Part shown: piece after piece, positions 1-7,480 of the stretch
Position numbering within the stretch: position 1 is the stretch's first letter
Layout: every line of letters begins with the position of its first letter
Origin: Bacillota bacterium
GTDB lineage: Bacteria > Bacillota > DTU030 > DUMP01
Assembly: GCA_030154105.1 (NCBI GenBank)
Contig: JASKKP010000003.1
Location: forward strand, 1 to 64,000
DNA: 64,000 nucleotides
Direction of reading: 5' to 3'
Notes under the pieces: generated by a model
What the model was told of the DNA's origin: nothing
Databases searched by the model: none
The model's input: the letters and a program-made list of their open reading frames with translations, nothing else
Translations under genes and position numbers: made by a program

Positions 1-253
1 GAGCAGCGGGGTTATCCCCAGGGGTCCACAGGCGCTTGGACAACGCTTCGGCTGCGCCTCGCGTTGCCCACATCTCCACAGCCCCGGCGACGATGGTCAC
101 CCCTTTGTTTACGCTTTGGGGAAAGCCAACGGTTTCATGTACCCTGCTGCAGCCATCCGTCCGCCGCTTCAAATGGCGTAGCAGGGTCAGCAGGCAAGAA
201 CGAATTGGTTTCTTGTCAGGGATGGGGAAGTTAGCGGTTGTAGAAGCTTCGTT
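1..253. other. Gene-poor left edge
   Basis: No gene is supported here. The only forward ORF (84 codons) lacks a ribosome binding site and resembles no family I know. The first 80 bases contain TTATCCCCA and several TCCACA/TCTCCACA words reminiscent of weak DnaA-box-like or transposon-end sequence, but I cannot assign them. It may be the decayed flank of something lying outside the window. Confidence 0.3.
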
Positions 254-292
254 TTTTAAAATAGTAGCACGGGTAGTGCTACTATTTTAAAA
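254..292. repeat. 17-bp perfect inverted repeat (AT-rich hairpin)
   Basis: The arm TTTTAAAATAGTAGCAC (254-270) is followed by the five-base loop GGGTA and its perfect complement (276-292). It lies just upstream of the merR promoter. It could be a bidirectional terminator insulating merR, since U-rich tracts sit at both ends, or a protein-binding site. No RNA family is recognised. Confidence 0.6.
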
Positions 293-295
293 CCC

Positions 296-330
296 TTGAC
301 TTGGAGTTAACTCCAAGTATCAAGTATAAT
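296..330 (+). promoter_or_regulatory. merR promoter with 20-bp palindromic operator
   Basis: ACTTGGAGTTAACTCCAAGT (299-318) is a perfect 20-bp palindrome, of the kind MerR-family activators bind. TATAAT (325-330) is an exact -10 box. Possible -35 boxes are TTGGAG (301-306, 18-bp spacer) or TTGACT (296-301, 23-bp spacer); the overlong spacing of the latter recalls MerR-type promoters. The palindrome overlaps the -35 region, so autoregulation by the adjacent MerR protein is the simple inference. Confidence 0.7.
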
Positions 331-354
331 ATTGGACATCGGAGGTGAAACCAC

Positions 355-747
355 ATGACGATTGCGGAAGTAAGCAAAAAAATTGGCCTTTCACCGGATA
401 CACTCCGCTACTATGAGCGTATTGGACTGATCCCCAGGGTAAATCGCAACGGAAGCGGTATCCGGAATTATACGGAGGAAGACTGTAAGTGGATTGAATT
501 CATTAAATGTATGCGCAGCGCAGGTGTCCAAGTTGAAGCGCTAGTCGAGTATGTTACGCTGCTCCAGCAAGGCGACGAAACTATAGAGGCCAGAAAACAA
601 ATCCTTATCGAGCAACGGGAGAAACTTCTTTCCCGCATTGAAGAGATGGAGAGAGCGCTGGAAAGGTTAAGTTTTAAAATTAAAGAATATGAAACTAAGC
701 TTATTCCTGCAGAAAACAAGTTAAAAAGATTGGCACACAACCTCTAG
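355..747 (+). CDS. MerR family transcriptional regulator
   Basis: This is a 130-residue DNA-binding regulator. The N-terminus (residues 1-70) is a MerR winged helix with the signature TIAEVSKKIGLSPDTLRYYERIGLIP. Residues 80-125 form a long coiled-coil dimerisation helix rich in Glu, Lys and Arg. There is no C-terminal effector domain and no cysteine pair, so the mercury/metal type is unlikely; it resembles the small stress/aldehyde-responsive AdhR-like branch. The start ATG follows GGAGGTG by 7 bases. The target is probably its own promoter (perfect palindrome 299-318). No neighbouring enzyme gene is present to reveal the inducer. Confidence 0.9.
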   Translation: MTIAEVSKKIGLSPDTLRYYERIGLIPRVNRNGSGIRNYTEEDCKWIEFIKCMRSAGVQVEALVEYVTLLQQGDETIEARKQILIEQREKLLSRIEEMERALERLSFKIKEYETKLIPAENKLKRLAHNL

Positions 748-807
748 TCTATGAAAAGACGAGCTGTTGTGTGATGAGTTCAAGCAGGCCCAAAGGTAGC
801 GCCAAGG

Positions 808-829
808 TTTGGGCCAACGTTGGTCCAAA
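808..829. repeat. 22-bp near-perfect palindrome
   Basis: TTTGGGCCAAC / GTTGGTCCAAA pairs with a single mismatch. It lies between merR and a longer foldback (850-906) that shares the word GGCCCAAAGG. Function is unknown; it may be part of the same degenerate mobile or intergenic element. Confidence 0.5.
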
Positions 830-849
830 TTTTGGCCTTCGGGAACAGA

Positions 850-906
850 AAAGTAGGCCCATAGCCCCAAAGGTATATAAATACCTTGGGCCTTTGGACC
901 TACTTT
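850..906. repeat. Long imperfect foldback (about 26-bp arms)
   Basis: AAAGTAGGCCCATAGCCCC... (850-876) pairs with ATACCTTGGGCCTTTGGACC... (881-906) across a four-base loop, with one bulge and a few mismatches. As RNA it would form a very stable hairpin. It has no clean T-tract, so it is not a typical terminator. It may be a MITE-like or palindromic intergenic repeat; no second copy was noticed in this window. Confidence 0.6.
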
Positions 907-1006
907 GTGCCTACTCTACTTGGGGTTTGGACTTTAGGCGGTTTTGGTTATAGCGCTATTATTCGCCTGCTTTCCAACCCAGCGGTGAACTTTGGGTTTT
1001 TGTCCC

Positions 1007-1290
1007 TTACCGCCTTCCTCGGTTATCGGCAATATTCCTTTCCTGAAGCTCGCGGATATATCGCCGGACGGTTTCATCGCTAACACCCATTTCTTGGACA
1101 ATTTCTTTGAAAGCTATGCCGCCCTCACCCGCAGACCGGCCGGAACCCTGGAAGGCATCCCAACCGTTATCAACACCCTGACGGTTTCCAAAGTGCGGTC
1201 CTCTACCTTAGTGTGGAGCCTCTGCAACGGGTCGAGAATAATAAAATCCGGCTGGCATTCCTCGCAGAGGGGTTTGTCCTCGCTCCAGAA
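1007..1290 (-). pseudogene. Decayed RepA/AAA_25-like ATPase fragment with HTH tail
   Basis: On the minus strand one frame reads PDFIILDPLQRLHTKVEDR, which resembles the Walker-B region of RepA/AAA_25 (RecA-like) ATPases of plasmids and phages. A second frame then reads GIAFKEIVQEMGVSDETVRR and ends at a TAA (1007-1009), which looks like a C-terminal winged helix. The two frames cannot be joined without a frameshift, and Walker A is absent. I infer a truncated, frameshifted relic of a mobile-element gene. The assignment to AAA_25 is by motif memory only. Confidence 0.4.
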
Positions 1291-1463
1291 ACTTAGAAAA
1301 ACGAGTTTTGCAGGGAAGGGGTGAGGAGCACGGTAAAAGGGAGGGTATCCGTGCGATCGGCCCATACCCTGGTGAGCACGGTACAGGAAGACCGTCGGAT
1401 TCCTTTAACATCAATTGGTGAGGTAATATAACCCTCGTATGTAAGGATAGTTTACAGAAAGTA

Positions 1464-1492
1464 TTGAAAACTCCTCTCTCGCGGGGTAGAAT
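1464..1492 (+). promoter_or_regulatory. Sigma-A promoter, TTGAAA-17-TAGAAT
   Basis: TTGAAA (1464-1469) and TAGAAT (1487-1492) are separated by exactly 17 bases. The promoter precedes a 19-codon ORF with its own Shine-Dalgarno, so a short transcript is likely. Confidence 0.55.
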
Positions 1493-1523
1493 AAGGCCAT
1501 AAAAAAGAGGGGAGGCTGATCGC

Positions 1524-1583
1524 ATGAGTTACCTGTGGCGTTGGCTTATGGCTTATTGGCGTTGCTTTGGAGTTCGCCTGTAG
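1524..1583 (+). CDS. Tiny Trp-rich ORF (19 aa)
   Basis: MSYLWRWLMAYWRCFGVRL is too short for the ORF track. It is preceded by GAGGGGAGG at good spacing and by a consensus promoter. Three Trp and two Tyr in 19 residues, with Arg at the end, could suit a short membrane peptide, a small toxin or a leader peptide. There is no tryptophan gene downstream to make it a classic trp leader. Expression is unproven and chance occurrence is possible. Confidence 0.3.
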   Translation: MSYLWRWLMAYWRCFGVRL

Positions 1584-1712
1584 GTAGACGTGGCGTGGCA
1601 AAGAAGGCAGGTGGCGCCATGGGACGAAAGCAGAGGAGCCAAACTTTGGGCAGCCGCCATGCGGTTGCCCAAAGTATTTAAGAAAACGCAATTGCGACTA
1701 TTTCCTAAGGCA

Positions 1713-1742
1713 TTGACTTTCCTGCAGGTATTGTATACAATA
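1713..1742 (+). promoter_or_regulatory. Promoter overlapped by TATTGTATACAATA palindrome
   Basis: TTGACT (1713-1718) and TACAAT (1736-1741) are 17 bases apart. The -10 box lies inside the perfect 14-bp palindrome TATTGTATACAATA (1729-1742), which has the look of a GntR/FCD-type operator. A GntR/FCD regulator gene begins about 450 bases downstream (2188), so repression of this promoter by that protein is a reasonable inference. Confidence 0.6.
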
Positions 1743-1802
1743 ATACACGGATACAAGAATTCAACGAGGGGAGAAACTAAGGGGAGGTGTCCGGAGGTGG
1801 GC

Positions 1803-1970
1803 GTGAGTAAGGCGGTTGAGATATCGGGACTTTTGCGGGCGCATCTTACGGTGCCGAAGCATGAGTTGCAAGGAGAAGCTAAGGTCCAAGCGCCAACGGA
1901 CACGGCGATATCCCTGGTGAAGAACCTGTTTCTGAGTGATTATCTTCTTACGCGTCCCTTAGAGGACTAA
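1803..1970 (+). CDS. Small hypothetical protein (55 aa)
   Basis: A GTG start at 1803 follows GGAGGTG closely, and a strong promoter with a palindromic operator lies 60 bases upstream. The frame stays open in the longer ORF 1590-1970, but the part upstream of 1803 lacks initiation signals. The product (VSKAVEISGLLRAHLTVPK..., ending RPLED) has no family I recognise. A good terminator follows at 2019-2050, so promoter, ORF and terminator form a complete short transcription unit. Confidence 0.35.
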   Translation: MSKAVEISGLLRAHLTVPKHELQGEAKVQAPTDTAISLVKNLFLSDYLLTRPLED

Positions 1971-2018
1971 GGGTATACGCACACTGTTGTCAGCAAGGTA
2001 GGCTTCCTTACAAGGCTA

Positions 2019-2050
2019 GGCACCTGCTCTAAAAGCGGGTGCCCTTTTTT
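2019..2050 (+). terminator. Rho-independent terminator
   Basis: The stem GGCACCTGCT / AGCGGGTGCC (10 bp, one G-T pair) with loop CTAAA is followed by CCTTTTTT. It ends the small transcription unit starting near 1742. Confidence 0.8.
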
Positions 2051-2187
2051 GCCTTGCGCTAGCTATCAAGACGGCATACAATAGTAGCAAGTATACTTAC
2101 ATGTAATCTTGCGGGCAGTTAGGAAATACGGCTGGGCGGACGGATGGCGCGCTGCGACACTGGGAAGAACGGTATAGAGAGGAGAGA

Positions 2188-2901
2188 ATGGCGGTGCCGC
2201 GACGTGGCGAGATTCCGGCTACAGGAAGAGAAATGCTGCGCAACAGCATTTTTTGTCAACTAAGGGACGATATCCTGAAGGGGCGCCTGGCGCCGGGGGA
2301 GAGCTTGGTGGAGCTGCGCCTGGCGGCGCAGTACGGAGTCAGCCGTACGCCTATCCGTGAGGCTTTGCGCCAACTGGAGCTCGAGGGGCTGGTACGCTAC
2401 CTGCCAAATCGTGGGGTGGTGGTTGAGGGCATTACCACCGAGGACGTGGAGGACATCTTTATTATCCGTGAGCACCTGGAGGGCTTGGTGGCGAACTGGG
2501 CGGCGCAGCGCGTTACCGAAGAGGAACTTAAAAAGCTCAATGAAGTTGTGGAGCTACAGGAGTTCTACGTAGCTAAGGAAGATATAGAGCAGATCACGGT
2601 ACTCGACACCGAATTTCACCGCCTCCTGCTGGAGGCTTCGAAAAGCAAAGCCCTGCGTTATGCTCTCGGCAGCATGTTGGACTACGTGGAGCAGGCGCGC
2701 CTGCGTTCGCTGAGCGTACCCGGGCGCATTCACTTCTCGGTAAAGGAGCACCGGAGCATCCTTGAGGCGATTGCTCACCACGATAGCGAGCTGGCTGCCC
2801 GCCGTATGGCCGAGCACATGGCCAACGCGCGCGCAAATTTGCTTCGCTATGTAAAAGAAGCAGGCGGTGCGACTCAAGATGAGTCTCGAGAAGGTTCCTG
2901 A
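2188..2901 (+). CDS. GntR family regulator, FadR/FCD subfamily
   Basis: A 237-residue repressor or activator. Residues 15-80 are a GntR winged helix (GVSRTPIREALRQLELEGLV is the classic recognition-helix signature). Residues 85-225 form an FCD effector domain with the metal/ligand residues DTEFHRLL, EHRSIL and AEHM that define it, suggesting it senses a small carboxylate or sugar acid through a bound metal. The start ATG is preceded by GAGAGG. It is flanked by the terminator at 2019-2050 and a weak one after the gene, so it is probably monocistronic. Likely target: the palindrome at 1729-1742. The inducer cannot be told from its neighbours. Confidence 0.9.
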   Translation: MAVPRRGEIPATGREMLRNSIFCQLRDDILKGRLAPGESLVELRLAAQYGVSRTPIREALRQLELEGLVRYLPNRGVVVEGITTEDVEDIFIIREHLEGLVANWAAQRVTEEELKKLNEVVELQEFYVAKEDIEQITVLDTEFHRLLLEASKSKALRYALGSMLDYVEQARLRSLSVPGRIHFSVKEHRSILEAIAHHDSELAARRMAEHMANARANLLRYVKEAGGATQDESREGS

Positions 2902-2904
2902 GCC

Positions 2905-2938
2905 GGAAGGTTCGGCTCCAGAGGCAGCTGGACCTTTT
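2905..2938 (+). terminator. Probable terminator after gntR
   Basis: Just after the TGA, AAGGTTCGGCTCCAG can fold with CTGGACCTT, ending in TTTTT. The stem is imperfect, so this is a moderate call. Confidence 0.4.
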
Positions 2939-3003
2939 TGCTTGCCATTTTACCGAACCGGGAATTCTAGGGGAAGGATATCCGAACACGATGTCAAATT
3001 TAT

Positions 3004-6000
3004 GTGACAAGTAACTGCTCTCGCGTAGGAGGGGTTTATCTGGATATCCAGGAACTACGCCAGCGTGAGGACCTGTTTCAACGCACACTAGAGGCTGCTT
3101 TAGAGCAGATCAAAGGTGTCGGCCCCGTAGACGTGGTTGTAGGCGTTCCTTTTTACAATGAACAAGATACCTTGCCCAAGGTGCTCTCAACTGCAGTGCA
3201 AGGCCTTAAGCCATTTCTGAATATCAAGCCACTTTTTATCTGCGCCGGCGATCCGGCCGGCAATAAAGCGCTGACCGCGGTCCAGAGCCTTGAGCTCGAC
3301 GTTCCTCACCACGAGTTCTTACTACCGCCAGGTGCCAACGGCCGTGGGTTTAGTATTCGGGCCATTTTGGAAGTAGCTCGAAAGTTCGGAGCAGATGTGA
3401 TTCTCCTCGAGGCCGACCTCAAGGAACGGGGTGAGTGGGGGTTTAAGCCGACATGGCTCGAACGCCTGCTTTTCCCGCTTCTTCAGGACTACGATCTAGT
3501 AGTTTCCAGCTTCCGGCGCCACTACTTCGAGGACCCTACCGGCAGCTTGTTTGTAGCGCCTTTACTTGAGGCTTTCTTCGGCCTGCGCGTTACCGACCCC
3601 TTAAGCGGTATCTACGGCATTTCTCGCAGCCTGGTGGAGGATTATTGTACGAACTTGGACTGGTGGTACGGCGGCATCGGCGAATTCGGCGTGGACCCTT
3701 GGCTGCTCGCTCAAGCCGTGGTCTGGGACAAGAAAATCTGTGAAGTTAGCCTGGGGGCCAAACTCAGCCCGCCATCAGCGAGTAAACGGACGCACGTCTT
3801 CAAACAAGTCGCGCGGGCCCTTTTCGACTGTATCAAGAGCCATGAGGAATACTGGCTGAAATCCCAACTCATCCTGAAACAGCCCGACATCTACGGGCTG
3901 GAGCTCCGGGACCGCCCCTTGGAGGTGCACTGCCATCTTTCAGACCTAATTGCCAGCTTCACCACCGGGTTTAACCATTTTAGCACTCTTTTTGCCCGCG
4001 TGTTGCCGGAAAAAGAATATAAAGGCCTTGAACGATTGGCCGGCCGGCGCGAGGCGGAGTTTCGCTTTAGCGAGGAACTCTGGACCCATGCGGTGTACCA
4101 TCTCCTTCAGGCTTACGCCTTCGACTCAACCCTGCAGGCGGACGACATCATAGAAGCACTTCGGGTGCTTTACGACGGGCGCTTGGCCGGGTTTGTCGCC
4201 ACCATCCAGAGCTTCCGCGCCTTGGTCGGCGAGGTAAAGAACCTGGACCTGGAGGACCTGACTTTCGAACAGGTTGCCCGCCTCAAAGAGAACCAGGTGA
4301 AGGAGTTTTGCCGCTTTAAGGACGGTTTTGTGAAAACCTGGGTGGAGAAGGCGGCCGAGGTGCGCCCGGTTATAACCCCTCTCGACTACCTGGAGTTTAT
4401 CCCCGGTGTACCTCTCACACTTCCCAAGGAGCTGAAGGGCTTAGGCGGAATTCCGGTGCGGACGAATACCGTTTTTCGCCGGCTGCAGGAGCGCTACGGG
4501 GAAGCCTTTCACCGTTTTGTGCATGAGGACTTGAAGCTGGCGCAAGGATTGCCTTCGGCAGAAATCGGAGCCGGCCTGGAGCGCTTTATGCTGGACCTGG
4601 AACGGGCTGCAGATCGCCTATTTCCGGGAGATCTTTCCACTCCGGAAGGAACGCGAGCCGTTGTGGAAAAAGTCTTTGACCTGGTGCCGCACCAAAGCAT
4701 TCTGGCAGTGAAGAGCGAAATCCTGCGCCGGCTCCTTACGGAGTTTCCTCCTCCGAACCTCTTGATTCGGCTCGGGTACCACAGCACCTCAGAGCTCCTG
4801 GATAACCTGGACGTGCGCGATGCCCTGACGCTGGCCGGAATTTGCGAGGAACGTGAGTACACCGACCGGGTGCTGTGGTGGCTGGAGGACAACCTACGTC
4901 CCGACGGCCTGGAGGAGGTGGAGATAAAGCCCCTTATTTTTACCTCGGAAACCTTTCCCGGTGTGGGAGAGCTGCGCGACATATCCCATCTAAATCGGCT
5001 GGCAGCACGCATTACGGTGGGGAGCCTCCCTAAAGGGATGGGCGGAGCCTTTCCGAAGATCCGCTACTTCACCCGCATTGTCAAGAGCCTGGTGGAGGCC
5101 GAGCATTATTCCTTTATCTGGCAAATCTATGCCCGCGAGCGCAAGGAATTTGGGACCAAGCTGGTTAACTCCATCATTAAGCACCGGGGTCGCGAAATTT
5201 TTTCGGCCGCCAACATCTTTGAGAACTGGCACCAGCGCGACCTTACTGCCCGTACTCACCTTCTGGCGAAAGAGCTCGCCAAGGCCGGCTGGCAAGAAGA
5301 AGCCCGCCTGCTGGAGCTTATGGTCAAGGGCTATGGCCTGAGTCTCACCCTGGACGACGGCACCTTTATCCCTTGTTCTGCCTGGACCTGGGCAAGTTAC
5401 AGTTTCCGCGGAGGCAAAGGGGTGCCGACGCCGCTTTCGCTGCACGTAGAACGCGACTGGTTCCACCATGACCTCCTGGAAGAGATGTACAAGGAGATGG
5501 GCTTTCGCCCCCAGGATATCATGACGGAGGTTATCGAGCGCATTGGCGAAGGACGCGGGGCCAGCAACCTTCTTGACGCGCTCCTGGGGACGCGCCAGGT
5601 AGAAGAGGCAGTCCTGGTGCAGGACGTTGGAGCCTTTCCGCCGGCAGGGCAGCTCCGACGGGAGGAGAATAACCCGCTTCTTCGCCCCATCGCTGAGCAT
5701 CCGTGGGAGAGCCGTTACGTGCTCAACGCTGCGGCGGTTCGCCTGAACGGCAAGGTATATCTCCTATACCGGGCCTTCGGCGAGGATGAGATTTCCCGCA
5801 TCGGTCTGGCCGTCTTTGAGCGCAATAAGCTTATCGAGCGGTTGCCGGAACCCATTTTTGCGCCGGCCATACCTGAGGAAAAACGCGGGTGTGAGGACCC
5901 GCGCGTGGTGGTGATCGACGGCCGCCTGTACATGGTGTATACGGCCTACGACGGCGTGGTGGCGCAGGTGGCCGGAGCTAGCATCAGCGTGGAAGACTTC

Positions 6001-6681
6001 TTGGCCCACCGCTTCGACCGTTGGGAAAGGATGGGTATGGCCTTCCCGGGGTTGTGGGACAAGGACGCCATACTCTTTCCGGAAAAGATCGACGGAAAAT
6101 GGGTGATGTACCACCGGGTGGAGCCCAGCATCTGGGTATCCTACTCGGATACTTTGAGCTTCCCCTGGCCCAAACAAAGCCACAAGATCATCATTGGCCC
6201 CCGCTCAGGCCTTATGTGGGACTCTCTCAAAATCGGTTCCGGTTCCCAGCCCATCAAAACGAAATACGGCTGGCTCCTCATTTACCACGGGGTGAGCAAC
6301 ACCATGGTCTATCGCCTGGGCGTGATTCTCGTGGATCTTCAGGACCCCAGCCGGTTGCTCTACCGCTCTCCCAACCCCATCCTATCGCCGGAGACGGAGC
6401 TCGAAGTCGGTGAACGGGAGCGCTCTTGGGTGCCGAATGTGGTGTTTACCTGCGGTGCGGTACCTGGAACGGACAAGGAGATCCTCGAGGATGAGGACGA
6501 GGTGCTGGTGTATTACGGCGCTTCGGATACCTACATTTGCCTGGCCAGTGCCCGGGTAGCAGACCTGATTCCGGCGGCGATTCGGCATCGGGTAGCCGCA
6601 CGGGTGAGGGCGGCCAGCGGCCGCATGGAGGGGGCGTCCGCGGGGCATCCTGAAACTGGAGGTGGTGAAGCGGGTGCCTAA
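3004..6681 (+). CDS. Glycosyltransferase (GT2-like) - GH130-like fusion protein
   Basis: A 1225-residue protein with two carbohydrate domains. Residues about 40-290 are a GT-A fold (VVVGVPFYNEQDT near residue 45; acidic LLEADLKERG near 133), akin to mannosylglycerate / glucosyl-phosphoglycerate synthase-type enzymes. Residues 290-870 are mainly helical and unassigned. Residues about 880-1195 form a five-bladed GH130-type glycoside phosphorylase domain with the family hallmark GCEDPR near 961. No signal peptide or membrane segment is seen, so it is probably cytosolic. The annotated GTG (3004) lacks a Shine-Dalgarno, whereas AGGAGGGG at 3027-3034 sits just before CTG 3040, so the true start may be downstream. 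Substrates are unknown; mannose or glucose conjugates are the obvious guess. Confidence 0.75.
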   Translation: MTSNCSRVGGVYLDIQELRQREDLFQRTLEAALEQIKGVGPVDVVVGVPFYNEQDTLPKVLSTAVQGLKPFLNIKPLFICAGDPAGNKALTAVQSLELDVPHHEFLLPPGANGRGFSIRAILEVARKFGADVILLEADLKERGEWGFKPTWLERLLFPLLQDYDLVVSSFRRHYFEDPTGSLFVAPLLEAFFGLRVTDPLSGIYGISRSLVEDYCTNLDWWYGGIGEFGVDPWLLAQAVVWDKKICEVSLGAKLSPPSASKRTHVFKQVARALFDCIKSHEEYWLKSQLILKQPDIYGLELRDRPLEVHCHLSDLIASFTTGFNHFSTLFARVLPEKEYKGLERLAGRREAEFRFSEELWTHAVYHLLQAYAFDSTLQADDIIEALRVLYDGRLAGFVATIQSFRALVGEVKNLDLEDLTFEQVARLKENQVKEFCRFKDGFVKTWVEKAAEVRPVITPLDYLEFIPGVPLTLPKELKGLGGIPVRTNTVFRRLQERYGEAFHRFVHEDLKLAQGLPSAEIGAGLERFMLDLERAADRLFPGDLSTPEGTRAVVEKVFDLVPHQSILAVKSEILRRLLTEFPPPNLLIRLGYHSTSELLDNLDVRDALTLAGICEEREYTDRVLWWLEDNLRPDGLEEVEIKPLIFTSETFPGVGELRDISHLNRLAARITVGSLPKGMGGAFPKIRYFTRIVKSLVEAEHYSFIWQIYARERKEFGTKLVNSIIKHRGREIFSAANIFENWHQRDLTARTHLLAKELAKAGWQEEARLLELMVKGYGLSLTLDDGTFIPCSAWTWASYSFRGGKGVPTPLSLHVERDWFHHDLLEEMYKEMGFRPQDIMTEVIERIGEGRGASNLLDALLGTRQVEEAVLVQDVGAFPPAGQLRREENNPLLRPIAEHPWESRYVLNAAAVRLNGKVYLLYRAFGEDEISRIGLAVFERNKLIERLPEPIFAPAIPEEKRGCEDPRVVVIDGRLYMVYTAYDGVVAQVAGASISVEDFLAHRFDRWERMGMAFPGLWDKDAILFPEKIDGKWVMYHRVEPSIWVSYSDTLSFPWPKQSHKIIIGPRSGLMWDSLKIGSGSQPIKTKYGWLLIYHGVSNTMVYRLGVILVDLQDPSRLLYRSPNPILSPETELEVGERERSWVPNVVFTCGAVPGTDKEILEDEDEVLVYYGASDTYICLASARVADLIPAAIRHRVAARVRAASGRMEGASAGHPETGGGEAGA

Positions 6682-6847
6682 GAAGAACCTCACCTGGAAC
6701 GAACGGGATCGCGGGCTGGAGGAGCTCGTAGCCGCGCAGAACGATCCGCCGCATCGCCCGGCGCCGCGCGAGTCGCGCGGGCAGGACGCAGGTATCACAG
6801 AGCGGAAGGCCCGTGAGCGAGGGCAAAAGATAAAGGGCCATCACTAG
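6662..6847 (+). CDS. Small basic hypothetical protein (61 aa)
   Basis: It overlaps the last 20 bases of the large fusion gene and has GGAGG within that gene's tail as its ribosome binding site (starts GTG 6662 or 6665). The sequence is highly charged (VKRVPKKNLTWNERDRGLEEL...) with no recognised domain and is probably disordered after residue 30. Translational coupling is suggested by the overlap. It may be a real small protein or a fortuitous ORF. Confidence 0.35.
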   Translation: MVKRVPKKNLTWNERDRGLEELVAAQNDPPHRPAPRESRGQDAGITERKARERGQKIKGHH

Positions 6848-6874
6848 GGCGGTTTGGGAAAGGGGAAGAGGAGA

Positions 6875-7354
6875 ATGCCGAAAGCAGACTTGGTCTCTCG
6901 GTTCCTTGCCGCACTCATCGACAGTCTCGTCGCCGGCCTACTGTCCTTGGTACCGTTCGTGGGTTTTTTGGCCGGCGGTGTTTACACCCTAACTAAAGAC
7001 GGGATTATGTACGAGCTTACCAAGAACCCAGAGTATAAGGACCGAAGCCTGGGAAAGAAGCTCTTAAGGCTTAAAGTGATGCGCCTGGACGGCGGGCCGG
7101 TAGACATGGCGGTTTCAGCCAAGCGCAACTTGCCCTTAGCCATCGGGGGCATCATCGGCATTGTGCCGGTGCTGGGTTGGATCTTCGGCCCCATTCTGGG
7201 CCTAGTAATGGTATTGTTGGAACTGCTGTTGGTGCTCACCGATCCCGCCGGGCGCCGGCTGGGCGACAGGTGGGCCGGTACCCAGGTGGTGCCCGAGACG
7301 GCAGGAGTGCCGGAACGGGTGTATCCGTCGGTACGACCGCCAGAAGGGGAGTAG
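6875..7354 (+). CDS. RDD family membrane protein
   Basis: About 159 residues from ATG 6875 (preceded by GGGGAAGAGG); the ORF track extends seven codons upstream to a TTG without better signals. RDD-family features: an early Arg (SRFLAALID), then hydrophobic segments at about 12-33, 85-105 and 108-128, and the motif RRLGDRWAGTQVV near the end with the conserved Asp. RDD proteins are small inner-membrane proteins, mostly of unknown or ion-transport-related function. It is the last gene before a bidirectional terminator. Confidence 0.75.
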   Translation: MPKADLVSRFLAALIDSLVAGLLSLVPFVGFLAGGVYTLTKDGIMYELTKNPEYKDRSLGKKLLRLKVMRLDGGPVDMAVSAKRNLPLAIGGIIGIVPVLGWIFGPILGLVMVLLELLLVLTDPAGRRLGDRWAGTQVVPETAGVPERVYPSVRPPEGE

Positions 7355-7437
7355 CCGGAAAAAGAGCCGGCGCCGTTCGAGAAACTCAAGCCTCCGGCTT
7401 CCTTTGAGGTTCGGCTCGTGGAGCGACAAAGAAAAGA

Positions 7438-7465
7438 GCCTGGGTGCAAGTTTCTGCGCCCAGGC
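7438..7465. terminator. Bidirectional terminator between RDD gene and ribU
   Basis: The stem GCCTGGGTGC / GCGCCCAGGC (10 bp) has an 8-base loop. The minus-strand exit CTCTTTTCTTTG is U-rich, serving ribU; the plus-strand exit TTCTCTCTT is weaker, serving the RDD gene. Confidence 0.75.
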
Positions 7466-7480
7466 TTCTCTCTTAGGCTT

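Noticed and set aside
36-290. 84-codon ORF at the left edge
   Set aside because: No ribosome binding site, no family, and it runs into the 254-292 hairpin.
4990-5700. 236-codon minus-strand ORF
   Set aside because: Antisense to the glycosyltransferase-GH130 fusion.
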